A DNA stretch of 64,000 bases from an uncultured Collinsella sp. (GCA_958405195.1 CATYDM010000002.1:100925-164924), one strand, 5' to 3'; positions 23,668-32,688 are shown, counted from the first letter of the stretch. Made by a program: numbers and translations. Notes: generated by a model from the sequence alone, not told the origin.

Positions 23668-23949
23668 TTAGTGCGGCCTGTCCGTGTTTTGTTTCTGGCT
23701 GCGTTTGATGTGTAGACCGAGGCCGGCGGTTCCCGCGCCTGCTGCTGTGGCGCCTGCTGCCAAGAGCCATCGTCTGTCGCCTGTCTGCGCCAACGGTTCC
23801 TCGCGGTCGCCGCGGTCGAGCTCCGAGAGGTCGACCGTCACTTGCGTGGCGGCCTGCGCCTGTTCTTGCTGGGCAAAGGCCATGGCTGGCCCAAACGCTA
23901 GGATGCTGACGGCGGTGGCCAGGGCGACGGCCTTATGCCGGGTGCGCAC
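23668..23949 (-). CDS. small LAQTG-type cell-wall-anchored protein
   Basis: A protein of about 93 residues with a basic signal peptide (HKAVALATAVSILAFGPAMAFA), a short mature segment, and a C-terminal sorting signal: LAQTG, a hydrophobic stretch (LLAAGATAAGAGTAGLGL) and a basic tail (HIKRSQK). This is the layout used by sortase for wall anchoring. The start is uncertain: GTG at 23949 gives a well-formed signal peptide and overlaps the upstream stop by 17 bp; a TTG at 23979 would add ten residues. A sortase gene is not in this window. Confidence 0.65.
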   Translation of the reverse strand: MRTRHKAVALATAVSILAFGPAMAFAQQEQAQAATQVTVDLSELDRGDREEPLAQTGDRRWLLAAGATAAGAGTAGLGLHIKRSQKQNTDRPH

Positions 23950-24532
23950 CGGGCTCGACCGTCCAGGTGATCGTCGCAACCTGATCGCCTTCGCCGGTTA
24001 CGTGGAAGATGTCGCGCGTGACGCGGGCGACGTTTCCGCTTGTCTTGAGCTTAATTTTGTCCGTGCCGCCGGCAATGCCCTGGTAGCCCATGTCGAAGGC
24101 TGCGTTCTTGGAAAGATCGAGGCCCGTCCCCTGCATTGCGGCGCTGGCGTTCTGGAGTGCGCCGTCGGGGCCGACCTTAAAGTCGATGGAGTTCTGTGCG
24201 GTTCCGGCCTTGGCGTCGGCGGCAATGGTCCAGGTGTTCATGGCGTCGATCTTCATGTTGGTGACATGGATGCCGTAGGCCGAATGATTGTCGATGGTGG
24301 TCGCGTCTTCTGAGGGGCCCTGAAGCGTGCCGTCGGCCTTGGCGACGAAGGGAATAACCGTCGGAACTTTGAACTCAACGTTGTCGATCTCGGTCCTGAC
24401 CATTACTTTCGTGGTTCCAACGCGCCCGGCCGCCATAGCTGGCGTCGGGGCGGCGCCCATTGCGAGCGCGAGCGCGAGCCCTGCGCCCACGACGAGCGCT
24501 CTGGCTCCGTTCATGTTCCTGGTGATGTCCAT
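23933..24532 (-). CDS. secreted protein of unknown function
   Basis: A 199-residue exported protein with a signal peptide ending around APTPAMAA (about residue 35). The mature protein starts with strands such as VEFKVPTVIPFVAKADG and SAYGIHVTNMKID and ends ATITWTVEPGAHPA. I recall similar beta-rich proteins in clusters of exported proteins in gut actinobacteria, but I cannot name the family. AAAGGAAC precedes the ATG. The downstream LAQTG protein overlaps its end, so they are probably made together. Confidence 0.72.
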   Translation of the reverse strand: MDITRNMNGARALVVGAGLALALAMGAAPTPAMAAGRVGTTKVMVRTEIDNVEFKVPTVIPFVAKADGTLQGPSEDATTIDNHSAYGIHVTNMKIDAMNTWTIAADAKAGTAQNSIDFKVGPDGALQNASAAMQGTGLDLSKNAAFDMGYQGIAGGTDKIKLKTSGNVARVTRDIFHVTGEGDQVATITWTVEPGAHPA

Positions 24533-24621
24533 GGCCGTTCCTTTCTATTCGCCGCGGGCCGTCCCCGCGATGATTGGACGAATGCTGGTGAATTGCGTGC
24601 GGTGCCGCGTCGGCCGGAAGG

Positions 24622-25131
24622 TTAGTTCTCGGCTTGCTCAACCCGCACCTTGACACGTGTCGGATTGCCGTGGCTGTCGAGGGTCTTTGTATCGAGTGCC
24701 TGGATCTCGATGTACGCCTCGCCTTCTTTGATGTCGCCGGCGGGGCACGTCTCGATTGTCTTGCCGGTCTCGACCACACCGGATTCGTACATGGTCTCGT
24801 CGTTTTGGATGACGCGGAATCGCTGGGGAAATGTATTGTCTTGGACGTTTTGCACGTTGACGCGCAGCTTGCCGTCTTCCTGCAGCTGAGCGACCGGCGC
24901 GACCGAAATCGTCATCATGTTGTCGCGGACGATGGCGTCGAGCTCATCTTGGATTTCCTGACGCGTTTTGCCCTCGGCCGTCGTAACCGAAGCGCCCGCC
25001 TCGGGTACGGGCTGCGACTGCCAAGCGTATAGTCCGACGGCGACAAGGGCACAGACGATGGCCAAGCAGGCAACGATGAGCTTCTTGCGACGACCCAGGC
25101 CTGCAAAGCGGGGTGGCTTCTTCGCGCTCAT
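24622..25131 (-). CDS. membrane-anchored protein of unknown function
   Basis: A 169-residue protein with a basic cytoplasmic N-terminus (SAKKPPRFAGLGRRKK), one membrane helix (about residues 17-37) and an external part that starts acidic and threonine-rich and continues with beta-strand-like sequence (LRVNVQNVQDNTFP, AYIEIQALDTKTL). The ATG overlaps the stop of the upstream 98-residue gene by 4 bp (ATGA), and AAGGATG lies in the end of that gene. The coupling places it in the surface-protein operon. I do not recognise a family. Confidence 0.7.
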   Translation of the reverse strand: MSAKKPPRFAGLGRRKKLIVACLAIVCALVAVGLYAWQSQPVPEAGASVTTAEGKTRQEIQDELDAIVRDNMMTISVAPVAQLQEDGKLRVNVQNVQDNTFPQRFRVIQNDETMYESGVVETGKTIETCPAGDIKEGEAYIEIQALDTKTLDSHGNPTRVKVRVEQAEN

Positions 25132-25424
25132 GCGGCATCCTTGGCGGTATAGATGCGCGCAAAGGTGGGCGGGTCCGCTCCAAAGAGCATGTGAAGCATC
25201 AGACGGCGCGAGTAGACGAGCTCTTCGAAGTCGGGAGGGAGCTCGATGTCGTGGATATGCGCGATGTGGTGGGCGAGCGCCGAGAACGACTCGGGGTCGC
25301 AGATCACATCGGTGGTAACGTGGTAGACCGTCGTATCGGGGAATGCCTCTTCGTCGAAAGGCAGGAGATGGGGATCGTCGTCGACTTCGATGGCGATGCC
25401 GTACTGGGGCCAGTAATATGCCAT
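25128..25424 (-). CDS. 98-residue cytoplasmic protein heading the surface operon
   Basis: This is the first gene of the minus-strand operon, with GGGAGG five bases before the ATG. The protein is soluble and acidic with no signal peptide. Its first part (AIEVDDDPHLLPFDEEAF, then TTVYHVTTDVI) has a faint resemblance to the end of DUF559/Vsr-like nuclease folds, but the catalytic residues cannot be confirmed. It may be a regulator or a remnant. The tight coupling to the next gene argues that it is translated. Confidence 0.6.
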   Translation of the reverse strand: MAYYWPQYGIAIEVDDDPHLLPFDEEAFPDTTVYHVTTDVICDPESFSALAHHIAHIHDIELPPDFEELVYSRRLMLHMLFGADPPTFARIYTAKDAA

Positions 25425-25769
25425 GGGAACCTCCCTGCTTCTGGGCCAAAACTTCTATCGGTTTTGGCTGTCGACGCCGACCGTATCAGCCGCTACTTGA
25501 CCAATTTCTGACCAAATGCTTGACGGATTGGCGTCTCCGCAGGTAAAAGGCGGCAAAAAATACTCCAACTTTTTTCAAGCGACAATCGCGCGGTCGGCGA
25601 CGGCGGGGCCATATGTGTCAAAAGCATCGTCTGCCGAGGAAATCAAGCCGCTCGCCGAATTGCACGAACGTAAAAATCGCCAATTATGGAGACGGTCTCG
25701 AACACGTCGACGAAACGATGCGGTAACATCTCCCTGCAAACACTGTAGTTAGCTAAAGGGGGAGTTCGC
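25425..25769. promoter_or_regulatory. divergent intergenic region
   Basis: This 345-bp gap separates the minus-strand surface operon from the plus-strand dehydrogenase/Etf operon and must hold both promoters. Visible structure: an eight-base stem GCCAAAAC/GTTTTGGC (25446-25469) in the surface-operon leader, an AT-rich stretch near 25550-25580, and GAGAC-G-GTCTC (25689-25699). I see no supportable gene. The promoters themselves cannot be assigned with confidence. Confidence 0.4.
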
Positions 25770-27371
25770 GTGTCGGCAACTATCAAACCCTTCACCGACG
25801 AGTTCGAAGAGTATGGTCGCGATGAGTCTCGCGCATCGGGCGAGGCCTCGAGCATCTCGTTTCCGACAACGGAGGACGAGGTCCGCGCCATTTTGAAAAA
25901 GCTCCATGCCGAGCGTGTCCCGGTGACGGTTCAGGGCGCCCGGACCGGTCTTGCCGCCGGCGCCGTGCCTCATGGCGGTCACGTTCTCAATACTTCCCGC
26001 ATGAATCGCTACCTAGGCATTCGCCGCGATGAGCAGGGCCGCTTTCTTTTGCGTGTGGCGCCCGGCGCCGTGCTGTCTGAGCTGCGCAAGCAACTGGGCA
26101 AGAAAGTTCTGCCGACTGCCGGCTGGGACCAGGCATCGCTTGAGGTCTACGAGGAGTTCCAGGAAGCTCCCGAGCAATTCTTTCCCACCGATCCCACCGA
26201 GGCGTCTGCCTGCCTGGGCGGCATGGCGGCATGCAACGCTTCGGGCGCCCGTAGCTACGCTTACGGCCCCATGCGCCCTCACGTCACGGGCCTTCATGTC
26301 GCGCTGACCGATGGCGACCTGCTCGAGCTTCACCGTGGCGAGGTTTTTGCACAGGGTCGTCGCCTTTCGCTCGTCACGGTGCAGGGCCGCACGCTCGAGC
26401 TCGACCTTCCCGACTACGCCATGCCCAAGACCAAAAATGCTTCGGGCTATTTCGTTGCTGACGATATGGATGCCATCGATCTGTTTATCGGTGCGTGTGG
26501 CACACTCGGCGTCATCACCGAGCTCGAGATTGCCCTGCAGGCGGCACCTGCGGTCGTTTGGGGCGTGAGCTGCTTCTTTGACAGCGAAGACAAGGCCGTG
26601 TCCTTTACCGATTCCGTGCGTCCCGTCCTGTCCCACGCGGCTGCCATCGAGTATTTCGATGCGGGCGCCCTGGATATCCTGCGTCGTCAGCGTGAGCAGT
26701 CGACCGCGTTCGCCTCGCTGCTGGCGCTCGACAAAGACGCCAAGGTCTGTGTTTACGTGGAGCTCGACTGCGACGACGAAGCCCAGGCGACTGAGGAGCT
26801 GTATCACTTGGGGTGGGTACTGGAGCTTGCGGGCGGCAGCGACGATGCGACATGGGTCGCGCGCACCGAGGTCGATCGCGAGCGTCAGCGATTCTTCCGC
26901 CATGCGGTGCCCGAGAGCGTCAACATGCTCATCGACGAGCGTCGCCGCACCGACCCCACCATTACCAAGCTGGGGTCGGACATGTCGGTGCCCAACGCGC
27001 GCCTGGCCGATGTCGTGGCCCTCTATCGCCGTACGCTGGCCGAAAGCGGGCTTGAGTCTGCCGCCTGGGGACATATCGGCAACAACCATCTGCATGTGAA
27101 CATCCTGCCGCGCGATGCACAGGATTACCGTCGCGGTGGCGAGTTGTTTGCCCAGTGGGCTGCCGAGGTAACTGCTATGGGCGGCGCCGTCTCCGCAGAA
27201 CACGGCGTCGGCAAGATCAAGGCGGGCTTCTTGGAGACGATGTACGGTCACGAGGCCATGGTCGAGTCGGCGCGGCTCAAGCTCCAGCTCGATCCTGACG
27301 GGCAGCTGGGTCGCGGTAACCTGTTTTCGGAGAAGCTCTTGGATGAGCTCGTCCAGAAAGGGGGCGCGTGA
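25770..27371 (+). CDS. FAD-binding dehydrogenase, probably D-lactate dehydrogenase subunit
   Basis: A 533-residue flavoprotein of the GlcD/D-lactate dehydrogenase type. The FAD-binding PCMH domain spans about 25-205 (TVQGARTGLAAGAVPHGG, SACLGGMAACNASGARS), and the C-terminal FAD-oxidase domain ends with GHIGNNHLHVNILP and SAEHGVGKIKAG. The GTG start has GGGGGAG seven bases before it. It is followed by etfB and a ferredoxin-fused etfA with 4-bp and 0-bp spacing. In acetogens the same trio forms the lactate dehydrogenase/Etf complex that uses electron confurcation to oxidise lactate with NAD. That role is likely here; glycolate or another 2-hydroxy acid remains possible. Confidence 0.87.
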   Translation: MSATIKPFTDEFEEYGRDESRASGEASSISFPTTEDEVRAILKKLHAERVPVTVQGARTGLAAGAVPHGGHVLNTSRMNRYLGIRRDEQGRFLLRVAPGAVLSELRKQLGKKVLPTAGWDQASLEVYEEFQEAPEQFFPTDPTEASACLGGMAACNASGARSYAYGPMRPHVTGLHVALTDGDLLELHRGEVFAQGRRLSLVTVQGRTLELDLPDYAMPKTKNASGYFVADDMDAIDLFIGACGTLGVITELEIALQAAPAVVWGVSCFFDSEDKAVSFTDSVRPVLSHAAAIEYFDAGALDILRRQREQSTAFASLLALDKDAKVCVYVELDCDDEAQATEELYHLGWVLELAGGSDDATWVARTEVDRERQRFFRHAVPESVNMLIDERRRTDPTITKLGSDMSVPNARLADVVALYRRTLAESGLESAAWGHIGNNHLHVNILPRDAQDYRRGGELFAQWAAEVTAMGGAVSAEHGVGKIKAGFLETMYGHEAMVESARLKLQLDPDGQLGRGNLFSEKLLDELVQKGGA

Positions 27372-28189
27372 AGATGAGCGATTTCCATATGGTGGTGTGC
27401 GTCAAGGCCGTGCCGGGCAGCACCGAGGTCAAGATGGACTCCAAGACCAATACCATCGTGCGCGATGGCAAGCAGGCGGTCATTAATCCCTTTGATGCGA
27501 GCGCTTTGGAATGCGCGCTGGCGCTGAAGGACGACTTTATCGGCTTTGGCATGGATGTGCGCGTGACGGTGGTGTCGATGGGCATCCCCGCGACCGAGTC
27601 GCTGCTACGCGACTGCATCGCTCGAGGCGCCGACGATGCGCTGCTGCTGACCGATCGCGCCTTTGCAGGTGCCGATACCCTGGCAACCACCTATGCCCTC
27701 AAGTGCGGCATCGAGGCGCTCGACGAGGACTTCGACCTGCTCATCTGCGGCAAGATGGCGGTGGATGGCGATACGGCCCAGATTGGTCCCGAGCTTGCCG
27801 GTGCCTTTGAGATTCCCTGCGTGACCGACGTGAGCTGCGTGCAAAGCGCGGGCTTTACGACGTGTGACTCGCTGGCGCTCGTTCACGGATGCGATGCCGG
27901 CGAGGAGACGGTGTACCTTGAGATGCCGTGCGCGATGACGACTGCCAAGGAGATTGGCCAGTTGCGTATGCCGAGTATTGCCGGTATTCGCGCGGCGGAG
28001 GAGGCGGACGTGCGCGTGGTCAGTGCCGCCGACGTGAACGCCGACCCCGCGCGTTGCGGCCTTGCCGGGTCGCCGACACAGGTCGTGCGCTCGTTTGTGC
28101 CCGACCGTGACCAAACGTGCGAGACCGTTGAGGGGACGGTGTCCGAGCAGGCGGCAAAGCTTGCCAAGATTATCGAGGGGATGGCATAG
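27368..28189 (+). CDS. etfB: electron transfer flavoprotein beta subunit
   Basis: EtfB of about 273 residues, the nucleotide-binding partner of EtfA. Recognisable blocks are VVCVKAVPGSTEV near the start, VINPFDASALECAL, DLLICGKMAVDGDTAQIGPELA and the late TAKEIGQLRMPS. The GTG at 27368 overlaps the stop of the dehydrogenase (GTGA); an ATG at 27374 is an equal alternative because AAAGGGGG lies at 27358-27365. It carries electrons from the dehydrogenase to NAD together with EtfA. Confidence 0.92.
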   Translation: MKMSDFHMVVCVKAVPGSTEVKMDSKTNTIVRDGKQAVINPFDASALECALALKDDFIGFGMDVRVTVVSMGIPATESLLRDCIARGADDALLLTDRAFAGADTLATTYALKCGIEALDEDFDLLICGKMAVDGDTAQIGPELAGAFEIPCVTDVSCVQSAGFTTCDSLALVHGCDAGEETVYLEMPCAMTTAKEIGQLRMPSIAGIRAAEEADVRVVSAADVNADPARCGLAGSPTQVVRSFVPDRDQTCETVEGTVSEQAAKLAKIIEGMA

Positions 28190-29395
28190 ATGGGCGGACT
28201 GATTATCGATAGCGAAGCCTGTATCGGCTGCGGTCGCTGCGTTCGCGCCTGTGCCTCGGGCGGCATCGTAGTGGAAGGCGAGCGACCCAGCCGATGCGCC
28301 CATGTAACCGACGGCTGCATCCTATGCGGTGGGTGTGTCGACGCCTGCCCTGTCAACGCTATCTCGATCGAGCGTGACGAGGCTGCTGGTGCGGTGGACC
28401 TTGATGCATATCGAGACATTTGGGTATTCGCGCAGACCGACGAGCGCGATACGGTGACTCCCGTTGCCTATGAGCTTATGGGCAAGGGGCGCGAGCTTGC
28501 CGATGCTCGCGGCTGCCGTCTGGTGGCACTGGTCGGCATGAGCCCTGAGGGCTCGCTCGGGGACCTGGAGCATCTGGTTTGCGCGGGCGCCGACGAAGTC
28601 CTGGCCTGTCGCGACGAGCGCCTGCGCCAAAACGATGCGGAGGTCTACGCCCGCTTGATCTGCGATTTGGTAGCCGAACGCAAACCCGAGGCCATCCTAT
28701 ACGGTGCGACCGCTTTTGGTCGAGAACTTGCACCCGGCGTTGCCGTGCGTTTGCAGACGGGTCTTACGGCCGACTGCACCGTGCTTTCGATGGATGCGGA
28801 GACGGGACTGCTGCAACAGACGCGTCCGGCGTTTGGCGGCAACTTGATGGCCACCATCATTTGCCCCAACCACCGTCCGCAGATGGCAACGGTGCGCTCC
28901 GGTATCTTTATGGCGCCCGACTTTGACTACGGCCGCTCCGGCACGATCACCCAGATATCACTTGCGGATGATGCTAAGGCTCGTGTCGAGATCTCGATTC
29001 CCGCCGAGGAGTGGGGACAGCAGGCTTCGATCGCCGATGCCGAGCGCCTGGTCGTGGTGGGTCGCGGCATTGGTTCCAAGAAAAATCTGCCGCTGATGCG
29101 AAGGCTCGCCGAGGCTCTGGGAGCCGAGCTTGGCTGCACGCGACCTGTCGTGGAGGCCGGCTGGTTGGAGTATCGCCATCAGATTGGCCAGACGGGCGTA
29201 TCGGTTTCGCCCAAGCTTCTCGTGAGTATCGGTGTTTCGGGCGCCATCCAGCATCTTGCCGGCATCGGTGGGGCTGAGTGCATTATCGCCATCAACGAGG
29301 ACCCGGATGCCCCCATTTTTGGTACTGCCCAGTACAAGGTTGTCGGCGATGCCGTCGAGGTCATCGAGGAGCTGCTGGCTCAGCTTGAGCGCTAG
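28190..29395 (+). CDS. etfA: electron transfer flavoprotein alpha subunit with N-terminal ferredoxin domain
   Basis: This 401-residue EtfA starts with a two-cluster ferredoxin (CIGCGRCVRACASGG and CILCGGCVDACPVNA, residues about 10-60), then the alpha N-terminal domain, and the FAD domain at the end (GVSGAIQHLAGIGGAECIIA, DPDAPIFGTAQYKVVGDA). Ferredoxin-fused EtfA is the form found in bifurcating/confurcating Etf-lactate dehydrogenases such as LctC. It begins one base after etfB and overlaps the convergent HD gene by 4 bp. Ferredoxin-driven lactate oxidation is an inference from the gene set. Confidence 0.92.
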   Translation: MGGLIIDSEACIGCGRCVRACASGGIVVEGERPSRCAHVTDGCILCGGCVDACPVNAISIERDEAAGAVDLDAYRDIWVFAQTDERDTVTPVAYELMGKGRELADARGCRLVALVGMSPEGSLGDLEHLVCAGADEVLACRDERLRQNDAEVYARLICDLVAERKPEAILYGATAFGRELAPGVAVRLQTGLTADCTVLSMDAETGLLQQTRPAFGGNLMATIICPNHRPQMATVRSGIFMAPDFDYGRSGTITQISLADDAKARVEISIPAEEWGQQASIADAERLVVVGRGIGSKKNLPLMRRLAEALGAELGCTRPVVEAGWLEYRHQIGQTGVSVSPKLLVSIGVSGAIQHLAGIGGAECIIAINEDPDAPIFGTAQYKVVGDAVEVIEELLAQLER

Positions 29396-30204
29396 GCGCG
29401 CGCCAGCCAGTCGCGCATCTCGTCCTTAAGGCGGCTCCAAGTTGCCTGCGTGGCGGGGTCGGTAAAGGGTCGCGTGATGCCAAAAGGCGCGTCGAGCAGG
29501 CGGTAGATATCGCCCTGCTCGCGCGCCAGCGCGCGGCTCGCTGGATAGACGAGCTCAAACATAAAGCAGATGAGTCCCACCAGGTAGTCTGCGGGCTCGT
29601 CGCGTTCATCGCGTGCGACGCAGCGGTGCTCGTCAAAGGCGGCAAGTGTCGGCGACGAGAAACGGCTGCCGAGAAACGTCTTCTCGTCCACCTTGAGGAT
29701 GGTGTCGACGGTGCTGTCGGCGATGGTGCGCATAATGTCGATCTTGTCACCATCGCGCACGATATCGCAGAAGCTTCGCGTGCGCACGTCGAGCTGCGCG
29801 GGTAGACGGAAATCGCTGTGATAGGCAATGCTCGCTCGGATGGGCTCATCTTCTGCCGGGTCATCGATAAAGTCGCGGATGCTCGTTACGGCGGGTGCAT
29901 CGGCGGGATTCTCGCCAAAGAGGACCTCGATGCCCAGCGCCGCATGGCTCATGCTCTCGGCGTCCTTAAAGGTGTCCCAGCGTCGCAGCTGCTCAAAGCG
30001 GCCCATATCGTGTAGCAGGCCGCAAAGCCATGCCAGGTCAATATCTTCTGACGACCAGCCCTGCTCGCGCGCTACGGCATCGCATGCCTCGGCCACGTGG
30101 TACGTATGCTCGATTTTGAGCGCGATGCGTGGGTTGGTGGCGTCGTAGGCATCAGTGTAGCTTTTGAAGGCCGCGCGCGCCCGGTCTCGATCGATAGCTG
30201 TCAT
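29392..30204 (-). CDS. HD-domain hydrolase
   Basis: A 270-residue HD-superfamily protein with the metal ligands in order: KIEHTYHV (first His), CGLLHDMGRFEQ (HD pair), SHAALGIEVLF, AYHSDFRL and DIVRDGDKIDIM (final Asp). Such proteins hydrolyse phosphoester bonds in nucleotides or similar compounds; the substrate is not known. AGGAAG precedes the ATG. The gene converges on etfA with a 4-bp overlap and has no obvious partner. Confidence 0.82.
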   Translation of the reverse strand: MTAIDRDRARAAFKSYTDAYDATNPRIALKIEHTYHVAEACDAVAREQGWSSEDIDLAWLCGLLHDMGRFEQLRRWDTFKDAESMSHAALGIEVLFGENPADAPAVTSIRDFIDDPAEDEPIRASIAYHSDFRLPAQLDVRTRSFCDIVRDGDKIDIMRTIADSTVDTILKVDEKTFLGSRFSSPTLAAFDEHRCVARDERDEPADYLVGLICFMFELVYPASRALAREQGDIYRLLDAPFGITRPFTDPATQATWSRLKDEMRDWLARA

Positions 30205-30330
30205 AATGACTTCCTAAAAAGTTGTGTCTTTCGATCCGGTGGCAATTGTAGGTGAACTCGGTTGCTGTCGGATGATGATTCTGCCGTGTCGCTACATGCG
30301 GTTCGGAGACCTTGTCAGGATGAGAAGCGT

Positions 30331-31023
30331 ATGGTGCTCAAAATCGTTAGAACCGTCTGGCCAGTGATGCTTACCTATGTTGCAATAGGCGCGCCGTGCG
30401 GAATGATCATGGGGCAGACGGGAATGGAACCCTGGATGGTCTTTGCCCTGAGCAGCACGTTTGTGACGGGCAGCGGCCAGTTTATGATCTGCAATCTTTG
30501 GCTGGCGGGCGTACCGGCACCTTCGATTATCGCGAGCGTTGCCGCCATCTCCTCGCGTTTTGCACTTTACTCGGCATCGATCGCGCCGCATTTGAGGGGT
30601 GCTTCGAAGCGTCAGACGCTGGCTGTTGCCGCGACACTTACCGAGGAGGCATATGGCATCTCGCTTGCCAAGCTGATTGATGGGGAAGATTGGGGCCCGC
30701 GCGAGTCCTTTGTGCTCAACGTGATCCTCATCGCAACATGGGGCGTTTCGTGTACGATGGGCGCCATCGTCGGCGCCGTTGTCGATGTTCCCACCGCCAT
30801 TGCAGCCTTTGTCTGCACCTCGCTCTTTATCTGCCTGCTCTTTTCGCAGCGGCTGTCGCGCGGCAACGTTGTCGCGGCGGTTTCGGGCGCGGTGTCCGTC
30901 GCCGTATGCAAGTTCTTGGGCCTCGCGAATATTGCCGTGCCGGCAAGCGTCGTGGCCGGCATTGCCATTGCGTTGGCGTGCGATGCTGTATTTGACGGAA
31001 GAGGTGCCCGCGATGCCCGTTAA
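30331..31023 (+). CDS. azlC: AzlC-family branched-chain amino acid exporter subunit
   Basis: AzlC of 230 residues with several membrane helices and the family blocks AIGAPCGMIMGQTG, STFVTGSGQFMI, SRFALYSASIAPHLRG and TLTEEAYGISL. With AzlD it exports branched-chain amino acids or related compounds. I prefer the ATG at 30331 with AGGATGAGAAG upstream; a TTG at 30262 would add a charged stretch unlike the family. The azlD gene overlaps its end by 11 bp. Confidence 0.88.
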   Translation: MVLKIVRTVWPVMLTYVAIGAPCGMIMGQTGMEPWMVFALSSTFVTGSGQFMICNLWLAGVPAPSIIASVAAISSRFALYSASIAPHLRGASKRQTLAVAATLTEEAYGISLAKLIDGEDWGPRESFVLNVILIATWGVSCTMGAIVGAVVDVPTAIAAFVCTSLFICLLFSQRLSRGNVVAAVSGAVSVAVCKFLGLANIAVPASVVAGIAIALACDAVFDGRGARDAR

Positions 31024-31336
31024 CGAGTTCTTGGTTCTGTGGCTGTCGTCGTGGGCTGCTATCGCGTTCTTTCGCATCGCGCCGGCGTTCGCCTTGCGCG
31101 GGCGGACCCTGTCGCCCCGCATTACCGAGGCCCTGGGCTATATCCCGCCCGCTGCCTTTGCCGCGCTGGTCGCCAACGACTTGGTGAGCCCCGGCGTGTT
31201 CGACGCGGGACTCTGGCCTGCCTTGGTTCCCTGGATTGCGGCCGCCGGCGTCGTGGCGGTGGCAATCAAGACAAAGTCGATGTTGTGGTGCTGCGTTTCG
31301 GGCATCGTGTTCTATATCGTTTTGAGCCTCGTATAG
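31013..31336 (+). CDS. azlD: AzlD-family partner membrane protein
   Basis: A 107-residue, four-helix membrane protein that pairs with AzlC. The typical ITEALGYIPPAAFAALVANDL and late hydrophobic helices are present. It overlaps azlC by 11 bp, with GAGGTG in the azlC coding sequence as ribosome site, so the subunits are translationally coupled. Confidence 0.87.
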   Translation: MPVNEFLVLWLSSWAAIAFFRIAPAFALRGRTLSPRITEALGYIPPAAFAALVANDLVSPGVFDAGLWPALVPWIAAAGVVAVAIKTKSMLWCCVSGIVFYIVLSLV

Positions 31337-31477
31337 GAGCAGGACGCGTTATCGTCCCAGCTTAACGAATCGAATTTCTCACCGAGGCGGTCTGCTTCTT
31401 CTGGTACCATGGTCAAACTTTACTGTAGCAAAGCGTGACGTGGGCTTTTGTTCTGCGTCAGCGGAAATGGGGGTTTC

Positions 31478-32500
31478 ATGGCACAGGAAGCGACCGCCAA
31501 CGAGCAAAAGAAATTCAAGGTCCCGCGTATCCCGGGCGACATCATGATCTATCCAATGATCGTCGGCCTTTTGCTCAATACCTTCTGCCCGCAGGTCTTT
31601 GAGGTCGGCGGCTTCTTTACGGCTGCCTGCCGCGGCGGCTCCAACACCATCGTTGCCGCGATCTTGCTGTTCGTGGGCGCCGGCATCAGCTTTAAGTCCA
31701 CGCCGGGCGCCATCAAGACCGGCATCGTCGTGCTGATTCCTAAGCTTGTAGTGGCAGCCGCGCTGGGTCTGGGCGTCGCGTACTTCTTTAACGATAACTT
31801 TTTAGGCCTGAGTTCGGTTTCCATCATCGGCGGCATTACGTTTTGCAACATGGCGCTCTATACGGGCATCATGGGCGAGTTCGGCGATGAGTCCGAGCAG
31901 GGCGCTGTCGGTATCCTGTTCTTTACGGCCGGCCCCGCCGTCACGATGATCATCCTTGGTGTTTCGGGTCTCGCCAACATCCCCGTCGGCACCATCATCG
32001 GATCCATCCTGCCGCTCGTTATCGGCATGGTCCTGGGCAACTTGTTCCCGTTTATCAAGAACCTGCTGGTCCCCGGCGCCAATCCCGCGATCGCCGTTAT
32101 CGGCTTTCAGCTCGGTGCGTCCATGAGCCTTTCGAGCTTTATCACCGGCGGTATTTCCGGCATCTTGCTGGGCCTTGTCACGCTGTTTGTCGTCGGTCCC
32201 ATCACCTTTGCGTTCGAGCGCCTGTGCGGTGGTAACGGCAAGGCTGCCGTGGCTTGTTCCACCATCGCCGGCACGGCTATGACCACGCCGGTCGCCCTCG
32301 CCGAGGTCGCTCCGCGCTATGCCGAGCTTGCGCCCACCGCGTATGCGCAGATCGCCACCGCCGTCATCATCACGGCAATCATGGCCCCGATTCTGACCGG
32401 CTGGGTCGATAAGAAGTTCTGCCAGGGCAAGGAAGACCTGTCGCCTGCCGGTGTCGAGGCCATCGAGGAGGCTGTCGCGGCCGACATCGATGGCGAGTAG
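31478..32500 (+). CDS. kdgT: 2-keto-3-deoxygluconate permease
   Basis: A KdgT-family transporter of 340 residues that imports 2-keto-3-deoxygluconate or related sugar acids with protons. The family start VPRIPGDIMIYPMIVGLLLN is followed by FVGAGISFKSTPGAIKTG and the late GTAMTTPVALAEVAP. About ten hydrophobic segments are visible. No sugar-acid enzymes are adjacent, so the substrate is taken from the family. The ATG at 31478 has GGGGG five bases upstream; an in-frame upstream start at 31448 adds ten residues. Confidence 0.88.
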   Translation: MAQEATANEQKKFKVPRIPGDIMIYPMIVGLLLNTFCPQVFEVGGFFTAACRGGSNTIVAAILLFVGAGISFKSTPGAIKTGIVVLIPKLVVAAALGLGVAYFFNDNFLGLSSVSIIGGITFCNMALYTGIMGEFGDESEQGAVGILFFTAGPAVTMIILGVSGLANIPVGTIIGSILPLVIGMVLGNLFPFIKNLLVPGANPAIAVIGFQLGASMSLSSFITGGISGILLGLVTLFVVGPITFAFERLCGGNGKAAVACSTIAGTAMTTPVALAEVAPRYAELAPTAYAQIATAVIITAIMAPILTGWVDKKFCQGKEDLSPAGVEAIEEAVAADIDGE

Positions 32501-32545
32501 CAATCGATACCCATCAATGATTCCGGCGTGCAACTCGCGCCGTTT

Positions 32546-32589
32546 GAGCGCCCGAACGAGAGCTGTCTTGCAGTGACGTTCGGGCGCTC
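32546..32589 (+). terminator. stem-loop after the permease gene
   Basis: GAGCGCCCGAACG (32546-32558) pairs perfectly with CGTTCGGGCGCTC (32577-32589) around an 18-base loop. It is followed by TGCTATTATTCC rather than a pure T-run, and a TATTAT box in it could be part of the next promoter. Confidence 0.65.
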
Positions 32590-32688
32590 TGCTATTATTC
32601 CCCTTACCCCTGCGGAGAAAGGGGCGTTTATTGCCCAGACACGAATCGGGCGATTCTGACCACTTGGATATTGAAGGGAGGGCGTCTA

